From Roseateles hydrophilus (GTDB taxonomy: Bacteria > Pseudomonadota > Gammaproteobacteria > Burkholderiales > Burkholderiaceae_C): a stretch of 64,000 nucleotides of DNA. Position numbers and translations under genes: made by a program. Below, piece by piece: positions 1 through 7,968 of the stretch. Every line of letters begins with the position of its first letter. The stretch's first letter is position 1. Under the pieces are notes generated by a model. That model was not told the origin of the DNA. It did not search any database and worked only from the letters and a program-made list of their open reading frames with translations. The DNA is taken from NCBI RefSeq assembly GCF_026712245.1, contig NZ_JAPPUY010000003.1:620001-684000 (forward strand), in the 5' to 3' direction.

Positions 1-111
1 AGAAGTCAGACACGTTGTCGGGGAAGCGGGGAGGCGGCGCGCGCGGGAGGGCTTGTTCGGCGCTTCCTCGCGCACCTGGTAACCGGCCGGCAGGCAATCT
101 AGCACAGCGAC

Positions 112-2835
112 ATGAGCGAACTGTTTCCCGTTTTTGCTGAGCACAGCCGCTATGTGCAGCGTGTGCGCCGCCGTTATGCGGCCGACCTGGCGCTGCTGCC
201 GCCGGGGCTGCCGGACCGCGAGGTCATCGCCGCGCTGATTGACACGCTGCAGCCCGCCCGGCCGCTGGCCAGCGCGCTGCGCGTGGCCCGCCACCTGGTG
301 CTGGAGCGGCTGGCGGTGCTGGACATCGAGCAGGGCGCCAGCGTGGCCGAGGTCACGCTGGCCATGACGCACCTGGCCGAGGTCACGCTGGACAAGGCGC
401 TGGCCGCGGCCCGCGCCGAGCTGGACGGCATCCACGGCGCGCCGCGCACGGCCGACGGGCGCGACATCGCGTTCTGGGTGGTCGGCATGGGCAAGCTGGG
501 CGCGCGTGAGCTGAACGTGTCGTCCGACATCGACCTCATCTACGTCTACGAGGACGATGGCGAGACGCACGGCCCCCGCCCGGTCAGTGCCCATGAGTAC
601 TTCGCCCATGTCGCCAAGAAGCTCTACGCGCTGATCGGCGACGTGACCGACGACGGCCAGGTGTTCCGCGTCGACCTGGCGCTGCGCCCCAACGGCAAGA
701 GCGGCCCGCCGGTCGTGAGCCTGGGCATGCTGGAGGAGTACTTCCTCGTGCAGGGCCGCGAGTGGGAGCGCTTTGCGTGGTTGAAGAGCCGCGTCGTCGC
801 GCCGCTGACCGGCCTGGGCGGGCCGGCCGACCCGCGCACGCTGGGGCTGCGCGACCTCGTGACGCCCTTCGTCTACCGCCGCTACCTGGACTACGGTGTC
901 TTCGAAGGCCTGCGCCAGCTGCACGGCAAGATCCGCAGCGAGGCCAAGGCCCGCGCCGCCGGCCGCCCCGAGCGCGCCAACGACGTGAAGCTGTCGCGTG
1001 GCGGCATCCGCGAGATCGAGTTCATCGTGCAGCTGCTGCAGGTGGTGCGCGGCGGCCAGTTCCCCGAGATCCGCACGCGCTCCACCGTCAAGGCGCTGGG
1101 TCGCCTGGCCGAGCTTGGCCTGATGATGCACGAGACCGCCGCCAAGCTGGCCGACGCCTACGTCATCCTGCGCCGCGTGGAGCACCGCATCCAGTTCCTG
1201 GATGACCAGCAGACCCACTGCCTGCCGCAGGCCGATGCGGACCTGGCGTGGATTGCGGCCTCCATGGGCCTGGTGTGCTCGCGCGAGAGCTGTGAGCTGT
1301 TCGTGTTGCTGGGCGAGGTGCGCGAGCTGGTGGCCACCGAGTTCGACGCGCTGCTGCACGGCGCGCCGCAGCAGGCCGGCAGCTGCACCGGCGGCAACTG
1401 CGGCGGGCCCAAGCCCACCGTGGACGGCGAGGACTTTTTGCAGCGCCTGCCCGACGCGCTGGCCACGGCGGTGCGCACACTGGCCGAGACGCCGCGCGTG
1501 CAGGGCCTGCGCGAGGAGTCGCGCCAGCGCCTGGCCAAGCTGTTCTACCGCGCGGCGCAGGCGGTCGAGGCAGACGAATGCTCGCTGGACGCCGCCGTGC
1601 GCTTCGTCGACTGGGTGGAGCCGCTGCTGCGCCGCGAGAGCTACCTGGCCCTGCTTGTCGAGCGCCCCGCCGTGCAGCAGCGCCTGCTGCATCTGCTGGG
1701 CCTGGCGCGCTGGCCCATGCGCTACCTGATGCAGCACCCTGGCGTCATCGATGAGCTGGCCGACCCGCTGCTGCTGAATGCCCGCTTCGACCGCGACGCC
1801 TTCCTCGCCGACCTGCGCGACCGCGAGCAGGGCTGGGCCCGCAGCGGGCAGGCCGACGAGGAGGCGCTGCTGGACACCCTGCGCCGCGCCCACCATGCCG
1901 AGGTGTTCCGCACGCTGGTGCGCGATGTCGAGGGCCGCATCACCGTCGAGCAGGTGGCCGACGACCTGTCCCTGCTGGCTGACGCCGTGCTGCAGGTTGC
2001 CATCGCCTGGGCCTGGAGCCGTTTCAACAAGGCGCACCGCGAGCAGCCGCGCCTGGCCGTCATTGCCTACGGCAAGCTGGGCGGCAAGGAGCTGGGCTAC
2101 GGCGGCGACCTGGACGTGGTGTTCGTCTTTGATGACGACGACGAGAACGCCAGCGAGATCTACGGCGCCTTCGTGCGCCGCCTCATCACCTGGCTCACGC
2201 TGCGCACCGCGGCCGGCGAGCTGTTCGACATCGACACTGCGCTGCGCCCGAATGGCAACTCGGGGCTGCTGGTCACGTCGCTGGACCATTTCGAGGCCTA
2301 CCAGACCGGCCGTGGCAGCAACGTCGCGTGGACCTGGGAGCACCAGGCCATCACGCGGGCGCGCTTCTGCGCGGGCCACCCCGACCTGGCCGCGCGCTGC
2401 GAAGGCGTGCGCCGCCAGGTGCTGACGGCGCCGCGCGACGCCGACGCGCTCAGGCGCGAGGTGCAGGCCATGCGCGAGAAGGTGCGCAGCGCGCGGCCGG
2501 TGCGGGCCGGGCTGTTCGATGTGAAGCACAGCGAGGGCGGCATGATGGACGCCGAGTTCGCCGTGCAGTTCCTCGTGCTGGCGCATTCGGCGGCGCACCC
2601 GCAGCTGCAGGATGACCTGGGCAACATCGCGCTGCTGCTGCTGGCCGAGACGCTGGCGCTGCTGCCGGCCGGTGTCGGCGTAGCCGCGGCGACGGCCTAC
2701 CGCGAACTGCGCCGCGTGCAGCACAAGGCGCGGCTGGACGAGCAGTCCACCGCGCTGGATGCCGAGGCCGCTGAGGCGCTGGCCGTGCATCGCGATGCGG
2801 TGCGCGCCTTGTGGCGCGCCGTGTTCGGCGGCTGA
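112..2835 (+). CDS. glnE: Bifunctional glutamine synthetase adenylyltransferase/adenylyl-removing enzyme
   Basis: GlnE adds AMP to, and removes it from, glutamine synthetase and so tunes nitrogen assimilation in response to PII. The 907-residue chain has two nucleotidyltransferase domains, as the family requires. The first carries GMGKLGARELN followed by the acidic pair D139/D141 (SSDIDLIY); the second carries AYGKLGGKELGYGGDLDVV with D666/D668. By family knowledge the N-terminal half removes AMP and the C-terminal half adds it. Length is close to the usual 940-950. A small glycine/cysteine-rich loop (SCTGGNCGG, near residue 424) lies between the domains and may be a linker. The ATG at 112 is preceded only weakly by a ribosome site, but the protein starts in the usual place relative to the first domain. 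The gene stands alone; its downstream neighbours are on the other strand. Confidence 0.96.
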   Translation: MSELFPVFAEHSRYVQRVRRRYAADLALLPPGLPDREVIAALIDTLQPARPLASALRVARHLVLERLAVLDIEQGASVAEVTLAMTHLAEVTLDKALAAARAELDGIHGAPRTADGRDIAFWVVGMGKLGARELNVSSDIDLIYVYEDDGETHGPRPVSAHEYFAHVAKKLYALIGDVTDDGQVFRVDLALRPNGKSGPPVVSLGMLEEYFLVQGREWERFAWLKSRVVAPLTGLGGPADPRTLGLRDLVTPFVYRRYLDYGVFEGLRQLHGKIRSEAKARAAGRPERANDVKLSRGGIREIEFIVQLLQVVRGGQFPEIRTRSTVKALGRLAELGLMMHETAAKLADAYVILRRVEHRIQFLDDQQTHCLPQADADLAWIAASMGLVCSRESCELFVLLGEVRELVATEFDALLHGAPQQAGSCTGGNCGGPKPTVDGEDFLQRLPDALATAVRTLAETPRVQGLREESRQRLAKLFYRAAQAVEADECSLDAAVRFVDWVEPLLRRESYLALLVERPAVQQRLLHLLGLARWPMRYLMQHPGVIDELADPLLLNARFDRDAFLADLRDREQGWARSGQADEEALLDTLRRAHHAEVFRTLVRDVEGRITVEQVADDLSLLADAVLQVAIAWAWSRFNKAHREQPRLAVIAYGKLGGKELGYGGDLDVVFVFDDDDENASEIYGAFVRRLITWLTLRTAAGELFDIDTALRPNGNSGLLVTSLDHFEAYQTGRGSNVAWTWEHQAITRARFCAGHPDLAARCEGVRRQVLTAPRDADALRREVQAMREKVRSARPVRAGLFDVKHSEGGMMDAEFAVQFLVLAHSAAHPQLQDDLGNIALLLLAETLALLPAGVGVAAATAYRELRRVQHKARLDEQSTALDAEAAEALAVHRDAVRALWRAVFGG

Positions 2836-2857
2836 GCGGCCGGCGCTGGCGCGGCGC

Positions 2858-3301
2858 TCAGTGCAGCGCCAGCACCACCATCAGGCGGTTTTCGCCGTCC
2901 ACCCGCTCATAGGCCAGCTCGCGCGCATAGCGGCGCAGCAGGTGCAGGCCCAGGCCGCCGGGGCGCGCGTCGTCCAGCCGGGTCGGCACCACCGGCGCCG
3001 GGTGGGCCAGCGGGTCGAAGGGCAGGCCGTGGTCGGCCAGCTGCAGGGTCAGCGCGTCGGGCGTCAGCCAGGCGCACAGGCGCAGCGGCGCCGGTGCCAG
3101 CGCGCCGGGGTGGGCATGGCGCACTTCGTTCATCAGCCACTCTTCCAGCACCAGGTCCAGGCCGAAGCTGGCGCGTGCCGACGGCTGCAGCGGCGCGAGC
3201 AGCGCGTGCAGCGCCTGCTGCGCTGCCGCGCAGGCGGCGAGCTCGCTGCGCAGCGCCAGCGTCAGCGCAGGCGCCGTGGTGGGCCAGGCGGGTGCGGTCA
3301 T
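2858..3301 (-). CDS. RsbW-like anti-sigma factor / serine-protein kinase
   Basis: Small GHKL-type ATP-binding protein (147 residues) of the RsbW/SpoIIAB group. The N-box (EEWLMNEVRHAH), the DHGLPFDP segment matching the D-x-G-x-x-F-D motif and the glycine-rich lid RPGGLGLHLLRRY are all visible. In known systems such proteins bind a target (often a sigma factor) and phosphorylate a STAS antagonist. Here the STAS gene lies 14 bases upstream on the same strand and a SpoIIE-type phosphatase gene lies before that, so all three parts of a partner switch are present. No sigma factor is encoded nearby, so the output could be a distant sigma factor or another protein. Start ATG at 3301. Confidence 0.85.
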   Translation of the reverse strand: MTAPAWPTTAPALTLALRSELAACAAAQQALHALLAPLQPSARASFGLDLVLEEWLMNEVRHAHPGALAPAPLRLCAWLTPDALTLQLADHGLPFDPLAHPAPVVPTRLDDARPGGLGLHLLRRYARELAYERVDGENRLMVVLALH

Positions 3302-3315
3302 GGGCCCGTGGCCGT

Positions 3316-3657
3316 TCAGTCGGCCAGCAGTGCGCGGGCCTGGGGCTCGTCGGCGGCGATGGGCACGACCTGGTCCAGCGCGACATGCTCCAGCACCTCC
3401 TGCACCAGCGGCTGGGCGCCGAACAGCACCATGCGTGCGCCCTTGGCCTTCAGCGAGCGGGCCGCCGTGATGAGCAGGCGGATGCCCATGGAGGCGATGA
3501 AGGCCAGCTCGGACAGGTCCACGATGAGATCCTGTCCCGGCGCGACGGCGGCGGCGTTCAGACGCACCTCGATCTGGTCGACGGTGGCGGCGTCCAGGCG
3601 GCCGATCAGGCGCAGGCGGTTGAGGTTGGGGGCGAGGGGGGTGACTTCGATGTCCAT
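3316..3657 (-). CDS. STAS-domain anti-sigma factor antagonist
   Basis: A 113-residue single STAS domain of the RsbV/SpoIIAA type. The phospho-acceptor segment reads LAFIASMGIRLL, with S56 at the place where antagonists are phosphorylated; the following residue is Met instead of the more usual Ser. It should bind the RsbW-like kinase encoded immediately downstream when unphosphorylated and be reset by the SpoIIE-type phosphatase encoded 44 bases upstream. The order phosphatase-antagonist-kinase on one strand suggests a single transcript. What the kinase releases when the antagonist binds it is not visible in this window. Confidence 0.88.
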   Translation of the reverse strand: MDIEVTPLAPNLNRLRLIGRLDAATVDQIEVRLNAAAVAPGQDLIVDLSELAFIASMGIRLLITAARSLKAKGARMVLFGAQPLVQEVLEHVALDQVVPIAADEPQARALLAD

Positions 3658-3701
3658 GAGCAGTTCTCGACGAGGGGAGTCGGGCTTCTATCCCTCGCGC
3701 G

Positions 3702-4865
3702 CTACAGGAATGTGACGGCTAGCAGCGAGAAGTCGTCTGCCAGCGGCCCGGGCCGGGCCTGTGCCATCACGGCCTGCTGCAGCCAATGGGCCGGCGCCTC
3801 ATGGCCTGCTGGCACCTGGGCCAGCAGTGGCAGCAGGTCGGCCAGCGACCAGGCGCGGCCGTCGCGGTCGTGCAGTTCGAACACGCCATCGCTGAACAGG
3901 AACAGCCGCGCGCCGGGCGGCACGATGACGTCGGCGGCGCCAAAAACGGCGTCCGGCATCGCGCCGATGACGAGGTTGCGGGTCTTCAGCGGCGTCAGCG
4001 CGCCGCTGTCGGCGGCCTGCAGATAGGCCGGGTGGTGGCCGCCCGAGGCGTAGCGCAGCCGCCGGTCGCGGCGGTCGAATACGCCGTACCAGATGGAAAA
4101 CATCATCCCGTCGTGGCTGTCCATCGGGAAGATGGCGTTCAGCCGCGCCAGCACCTGGGCCGGGTCGCCGAAGTCGGTGTCGGGCAGCACGCGCTGGCGC
4201 AGCACATTCATCACCGACACGCTGTGCATCGCAGCCCCGGCGCCGTGGCCGGAGACGTCGATCAGGTAGCCGGCAAAGCGGTGCTCATCGAGCATGAAGT
4301 GGCCGAAGGCGTCGCCGCCCAGCTGGGTGGACGGCTGGAAGCACCAGTCGGTGCGCAGCGGCCCGTGGTTCAGCCGTGCCGGCAGCAGGGACTGCACGTA
4401 GCGGCTGGCCTTGTCCAGGTCGTGGGCCAGTTCCTCGGCCTGTGCCACCTCGGCCGGTGAGCGGAACTCGTGCACGAACACCTGCCGGCCCAGCTGCAGC
4501 ACCATGCCCTGGGCCAGGCGCATGCTGCCCTGCACACGGCGCCCGTTCAGGAAGGTGCCGTTGGTGGAGCCCAGGTCGGTGACGAGCGCGTCGCCCACCG
4601 AGCCCCGCGCCACCACCTCGCAATGCAGACCGGAGACTTCGGCGTCCCCCAGCAGCACGTCGGCGGGCGCGCGTCGCCCCAGCCGCAGCGGCTGGCGGCC
4701 GAAGAGGATGCGCCGACCCGGCTCGTTGCCCTGCACCTGCACGAGGTAGTGCTCGCGCCCGTCCAGGGCCCGCACCGTCGGGCGCGCCACCACCTTCATG
4801 ACGGTGGTGCGGTCGTCGCTGGCAAATTCGGTATCGCCGGGCGTATCGGCGGGGTGGTCGCTCAT
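3702..4865 (-). CDS. FHA domain-SpoIIE/PP2C phosphatase
   Basis: A 387-residue protein joining an N-terminal FHA phosphopeptide-binding domain (about 55-130; LRLGRR, SGLHCEV and DLGSTNGTFLNG are classic FHA motifs) to a C-terminal SpoIIE-type PP2C phosphatase domain (about 160-387). Metal-binding acids are present in LGGDAF, IDVSGHG, FSDGVFE and LADDFSLL, so the phosphatase should be active. A short linker with coiled-coil character (AQAEELAHDLDKASRY) joins them. It likely dephosphorylates the STAS protein encoded next. FHA input suggests control by a Ser/Thr kinase, but none is encoded here. Start ATG at 4865; the gene diverges from the rhombosortase region across about 120 bases. Confidence 0.9.
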   Translation of the reverse strand: MSDHPADTPGDTEFASDDRTTVMKVVARPTVRALDGREHYLVQVQGNEPGRRILFGRQPLRLGRRAPADVLLGDAEVSGLHCEVVARGSVGDALVTDLGSTNGTFLNGRRVQGSMRLAQGMVLQLGRQVFVHEFRSPAEVAQAEELAHDLDKASRYVQSLLPARLNHGPLRTDWCFQPSTQLGGDAFGHFMLDEHRFAGYLIDVSGHGAGAAMHSVSVMNVLRQRVLPDTDFGDPAQVLARLNAIFPMDSHDGMMFSIWYGVFDRRDRRLRYASGGHHPAYLQAADSGALTPLKTRNLVIGAMPDAVFGAADVIVPPGARLFLFSDGVFELHDRDGRAWSLADLLPLLAQVPAGHEAPAHWLQQAVMAQARPGPLADDFSLLAVTFL

Positions 4866-4989
4866 GGCGGAGTTAGGCGGGCCGCATCGGAAAAGCGCGA
4901 GCGTAACCGTGTTGCGCGACGGCTCGCCATGCCCCTGCGGCGCCCGGTGTCACACTGGCGCGCCCTCCGTCCACCCGGCTTGCCTGCCT

Positions 4990-5607
4990 GTGTTGCCTGC
5001 GCCCTCTGTTGCTCCTGCGGATTCGACCGCCAGCCCGTTGGCGTGGTTGCTGCTGTGTGCGGCGCTGGCCAAGCTGTCACTGCTCGGCTGGCTGTTGCCG
5101 CGCGAGGCGCTGGACTGGCAGGCCGGCCTCGTCACCCAGCAGCCCTGGCGCGCCGTCACGGCCGCCTTCGCCCATCTCACGCCGCTGCACCTGGGCGCCA
5201 ACCTGGCCGGCTGCGCGGTGCTGGCCGTGCTGGGCGTGCGCGCCGGGCTGGGCGCGCGGGCGGCCGTTGCCGCGCTGCTGGCGCTGCCGCTGACCCAGCT
5301 GGGCCTGCTGCTGCGGCCCGACCTGCTGCGCTATGCCGGCCTGTCCGGCGTGCTGCACGCGATGGTGGCGATCGCCGCGCTGACCCTGCTGCTGCGCCCG
5401 GGCCGCGAGCGCGTGGTGGGTGCGGCCATCGCGCTGGGCCTGGCGGCCAAGCTGGCGCTGGAAGACCCGCTGGGCCCGGCGCTGCGCGTGACCGCCGGCT
5501 TCGATTTCGCCGTGGCGCCTTTTGCCCATCTCAGCGGCGCTGTGGCCGGCGTGCTGGCCTGGGGCCTGACAATGCGCGGCTTGCCAAGATCACCGAGGAC
5601 CCCCTGA
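4990..5607 (+). CDS. rrtA: Rhombosortase (rhomboid-family intramembrane protease)
   Basis: A membrane protein of about 205 residues with roughly six hydrophobic segments and rhomboid signatures: HLTPLHLGANLAG, the nucleophile motif GLSG (S119) and the late AHLSG with H180. Its short length without extra domains fits the rhombosortase branch, which cleaves proteins carrying a C-terminal GlyGly-CTERM signal. A protease with just such a tail is encoded about 2.4 kb downstream, which supports the call. No good ATG exists: the frame is open from 4798, but family length and the first hydrophobic segment favour GTG at 4990 (or TTG at 4993); the ribosome site is poor. The stop codon overlaps the next gene's start (TGATG). 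Confidence 0.78.
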   Translation: MLPAPSVAPADSTASPLAWLLLCAALAKLSLLGWLLPREALDWQAGLVTQQPWRAVTAAFAHLTPLHLGANLAGCAVLAVLGVRAGLGARAAVAALLALPLTQLGLLLRPDLLRYAGLSGVLHAMVAIAALTLLLRPGRERVVGAAIALGLAAKLALEDPLGPALRVTAGFDFAVAPFAHLSGAVAGVLAWGLTMRGLPRSPRTP

Positions 5608-6218
5608 TGGGACGCGAAGCCAGCTGCACTGCCCGTGTCGGCACCCCCCAAGCGACGGAAAGCGCCGACGTCGCCGCCCTGCTCGAATCGACCCACGTCG
5701 TGCTGCGCGGCGCGCTCAAACGCAAGTGGGCCATCGCCGCGCTGCAGAACCTGCGTGTCGAAGGCGAAGCGCTGCTGTTTGACGTGGACGGCGAGGCCGT
5801 TGCGCTCGCGCTGGGCGAGAAGGAAGCCGGCAAGTGGCTGGCCAAGCTGCAGGCGCCGCCGCCCACGCTGGCCGCCAAGCTGGGCGTCAGCGCCGACAAC
5901 CCGGCGCTGCTGATCGGCCCCACCGTGGGCACGCTGGACCCGGCGCTCGCCGAGGCGCTGTCCCACGGCCTGACCGGCAATGTGAAGGTGGCGCGCATGC
6001 TGGTGGCCGTCATCAGCAAGCCGGGCGAGCTGGAGCGCATGGCCGACTTCCACGCCACCATGCTGTGCAAGACCGTCTGGGTGGTGCACCAGAAGGGCCG
6101 CGACGCCTACCCGTCCGATGGCGAGATCCGCATGGAGCTGCGCAGCCGTGGCTATGTGGACAACAAGACCACCGCGGTGTCCGACACGCTGACGGCAACC
6201 CGCTACGTGCGCAAGTAG
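5607..6218 (+). CDS. Conserved hypothetical protein, soluble, 203 residues
   Basis: No family recognised. The protein is soluble with no signal peptide or membrane segment. Its N-terminal third resembles a short alpha/beta unit (VLRGALKRKWAIAALQNLRV), the middle is rich in Ala/Leu, and the C-terminus ends in a charged segment (MELRSRGYVDNKTTAVSDTLT) that is probably structured. The ATG overlaps the rhombosortase stop by one base, with GAGG eight bases before it (5595-5598), so translation is probably coupled. The EamA transporter begins four bases after its stop. The context hints at co-expression with the rhombosortase, but nothing in the sequence proves a shared role. Confidence 0.75.
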   Translation: MGREASCTARVGTPQATESADVAALLESTHVVLRGALKRKWAIAALQNLRVEGEALLFDVDGEAVALALGEKEAGKWLAKLQAPPPTLAAKLGVSADNPALLIGPTVGTLDPALAEALSHGLTGNVKVARMLVAVISKPGELERMADFHATMLCKTVWVVHQKGRDAYPSDGEIRMELRSRGYVDNKTTAVSDTLTATRYVRK

Positions 6219-6222
6219 TCGC

Positions 6223-7104
6223 GTGCGCCAGACCCGCCTCGGCCCGCAGGCGCTGGCGCTGCTGTTGCTGTGCTGCGTGCTGTGGGGCATCAACCAGGTG
6301 GCCGCCAAGGCGGCGCTGACCGAGATCGGCCCGCTGTGGCAGGCGGGGCTGCGCTCTGTCGTGGCCGGGGCGCTGGTGGCGCTGTGGGCCGCGGGGCGCG
6401 GCATCCGGCTGTTCGAGCGTGACGGCAGCCTGGGCGGCGGCCTGCTGGCCGGCGCGCTGTTCGCGGCCGAGTTCGCGTGCATCTTCGTCGGGCTGCAGTA
6501 CACCAGCGCGTCGCGCATGGTGGTGTTCCTCTACCTGTCGCCCTTTGTCGTCGCGCTGGGCATGCCCTTCATTGCGCACGGCGAGCGGCTGAACGGGCGC
6601 CAGTGGGCCGGCCTGCTGCTGGCCTTCGGTGCGGTGGCGTTCGCGTTTGCGGAGGGCTTTGCCACGCCGCACAGCCCGCAGCAGTGGTGGGGCGACGCGC
6701 TGGGCGTGGCCGCCGCGCTGCTGTGGGCCGGCACCACGCTGGCCATCCGCGCCACCCGCCTGGCCAGCGCGCCGGCCGAGAAGACGCTGCTGTACCAACT
6801 GGCCGTGTCGGCGCTGGCGCTGTGCGCGGCGGCCGTGGCCGCGGGCGAGCCGCTGCCGGCGGCCTGGTCGCCGCGGCTCATCGGCCTGTTCGGCTTCCAG
6901 GCCGTCATCGTGTCGTTCGCGAGCTACCTGGTGTGGTTCTGGCTGGTGCGCCACTACGCGGCCACGCGGCTGGCCGTGTTCACGCTCAGTACGCCGCTGT
7001 TCGGCCTGCTGGCCGGCGCGCTGCTGCTGGGCGAGGGCATCAGCGCCCGGCTGCTGGTGGCGCTGCTGGGGCTGGCGGCCGGCATCGTGCTCGTCAACCG
7101 CTGA
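6223..7104 (+). CDS. EamA/DMT-family transporter
   Basis: A 293-residue inner-membrane protein with about ten hydrophobic helices in two repeated EamA halves. The first half begins LLCCVLWGINQVAAKAAL, and the second repeats the pattern after LGVAAALLWAGTTLAIRAT. Such proteins export or exchange small metabolites such as amino acids or purines; the substrate cannot be read from sequence. It starts with GTG at 6223, four bases after the previous stop, so it likely belongs to the rhombosortase transcript. The protein ends in a short basic tail (LVNR), typical of the family. Confidence 0.9.
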   Translation: MRQTRLGPQALALLLLCCVLWGINQVAAKAALTEIGPLWQAGLRSVVAGALVALWAAGRGIRLFERDGSLGGGLLAGALFAAEFACIFVGLQYTSASRMVVFLYLSPFVVALGMPFIAHGERLNGRQWAGLLLAFGAVAFAFAEGFATPHSPQQWWGDALGVAAALLWAGTTLAIRATRLASAPAEKTLLYQLAVSALALCAAAVAAGEPLPAAWSPRLIGLFGFQAVIVSFASYLVWFWLVRHYAATRLAVFTLSTPLFGLLAGALLLGEGISARLLVALLGLAAGIVLVNR

Positions 7105-7175
7105 TGTCGCCCCGGCGGCAGGCCGGGCACGCCGCGCTGCCTAGACTGCCAGGCTCACACCCAGGAGACACCCCC

Positions 7176-7844
7176 ATGATCACGCTGTGCGGCATCCCGC
7201 TGTCCAACTACTACAACAAGGTCAAGCTGGCCCTGCTGGAGAAGGGCATCCCCTTCAGCGAGGACTACGTGAAGACGCATTCCCACGACGAGGCCGTGCT
7301 GAGCGCGTCGCCGCTGGGCAAGGTGCCCTTCATCCGCACGCCGCAGGGCGCGCTGTGCGAGAGCCAGGTCATTGCCGACTACCTGGAGGCCGCCTACCCC
7401 GACACGCCGCGCCTGCTGCCGGCCGACCCCTTCGAGGCCGCCAAGGTGCGCGAGCTGATCGCCTTTGTGGAGCTGCACCTGGAGCTGGTGGCGCGCGAGC
7501 TGTACGCCGAGGCCTTCTTCGGCGGCAAGGTCAGCGACGGCACCAAGCAGCGCGTGGCCCGCGTGCTGCCCGAGAACATCGCGGCCTTCAAGCGGCTGGC
7601 CAAGTTCGGCCCCTACCTGGCGGGCGACACCTTCACACTGGCCGACTGCGCCGGCTGGGTGAGCCTGCCGCTGGTGGCACTGGCCACCAAGACCATCTAC
7701 GGCGAGGACCTGCTGGCCGCCGGTGGTGTGGACTGGAAGCCCTACGCCAAGCTCATCGGCGAGCGCCCGCACGCCCAGCGCGTGGCGGCCGACCGCAAGG
7801 TCGACCAGGAGCGCCTGCTCGCCGCCGCGCGTCCGGCGGGCTGA
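7176..7844 (+). CDS. Glutathione S-transferase family protein
   Basis: A 222-residue soluble GST. The N-terminal thioredoxin-like domain (about 1-80) has the start ITLCGIPLSNYYNKVKLAL, the cis-proline loop GKVPFI and the glutathione-contact turn ESQVIADYLE. The C-terminal helical domain (about 85-222) has the LAGDTFTLADC motif with the conserved Asp. The active-site residue is uncertain: S9 and Y11/Y12 are candidates. The ATG at 7176 has a strong ribosome site (AGGAG at 7163-7167). The natural substrate is unknown; such enzymes detoxify electrophiles or serve catabolic steps. A 72-base gap separates it from the transporter upstream. Confidence 0.9.
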   Translation: MITLCGIPLSNYYNKVKLALLEKGIPFSEDYVKTHSHDEAVLSASPLGKVPFIRTPQGALCESQVIADYLEAAYPDTPRLLPADPFEAAKVRELIAFVELHLELVARELYAEAFFGGKVSDGTKQRVARVLPENIAAFKRLAKFGPYLAGDTFTLADCAGWVSLPLVALATKTIYGEDLLAAGGVDWKPYAKLIGERPHAQRVAADRKVDQERLLAAARPAG

Positions 7845-7855
7845 CGGCCGCGCGC

Positions 7856-7875
7856 CGCCCGCAGCGAAGCGGGCG
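7856..7875. terminator. Hairpin just after the GST gene, possible weak terminator
   Basis: A perfect 7-bp stem (CGCCCGC / GCGGGCG) with a six-base loop lies 12 bases after the GST stop codon. Only a short T-poor stretch follows, so intrinsic termination would be weak. It may instead be a Rho-dependent or mRNA-stabilising hairpin before the protease gene. Confidence 0.35.
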
Positions 7876-7968
7876 TTGCGTGGCATTTGTGGCGGGTGGC
7901 GGCCGGGGGCGCGCCCTAAACTGAAACGCTCCCCAGCCGCCCCGGCCGCCCTGCGGCCGCTGCCCGTC

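Noticed and set aside
1-111. Possible end or start of a gene on either strand before glnE
   Set aside because: Short frames are open, but none has a family signature in 111 bases; no call can be supported.
4470-5606. Long plus-strand frame upstream of the 5607 gene
   Set aside because: It runs antisense to the FHA-SpoIIE gene and then out of frame through the rhombosortase; low-complexity Arg/Ala/Gly sequence. The gene begins at the ATG at 5607.
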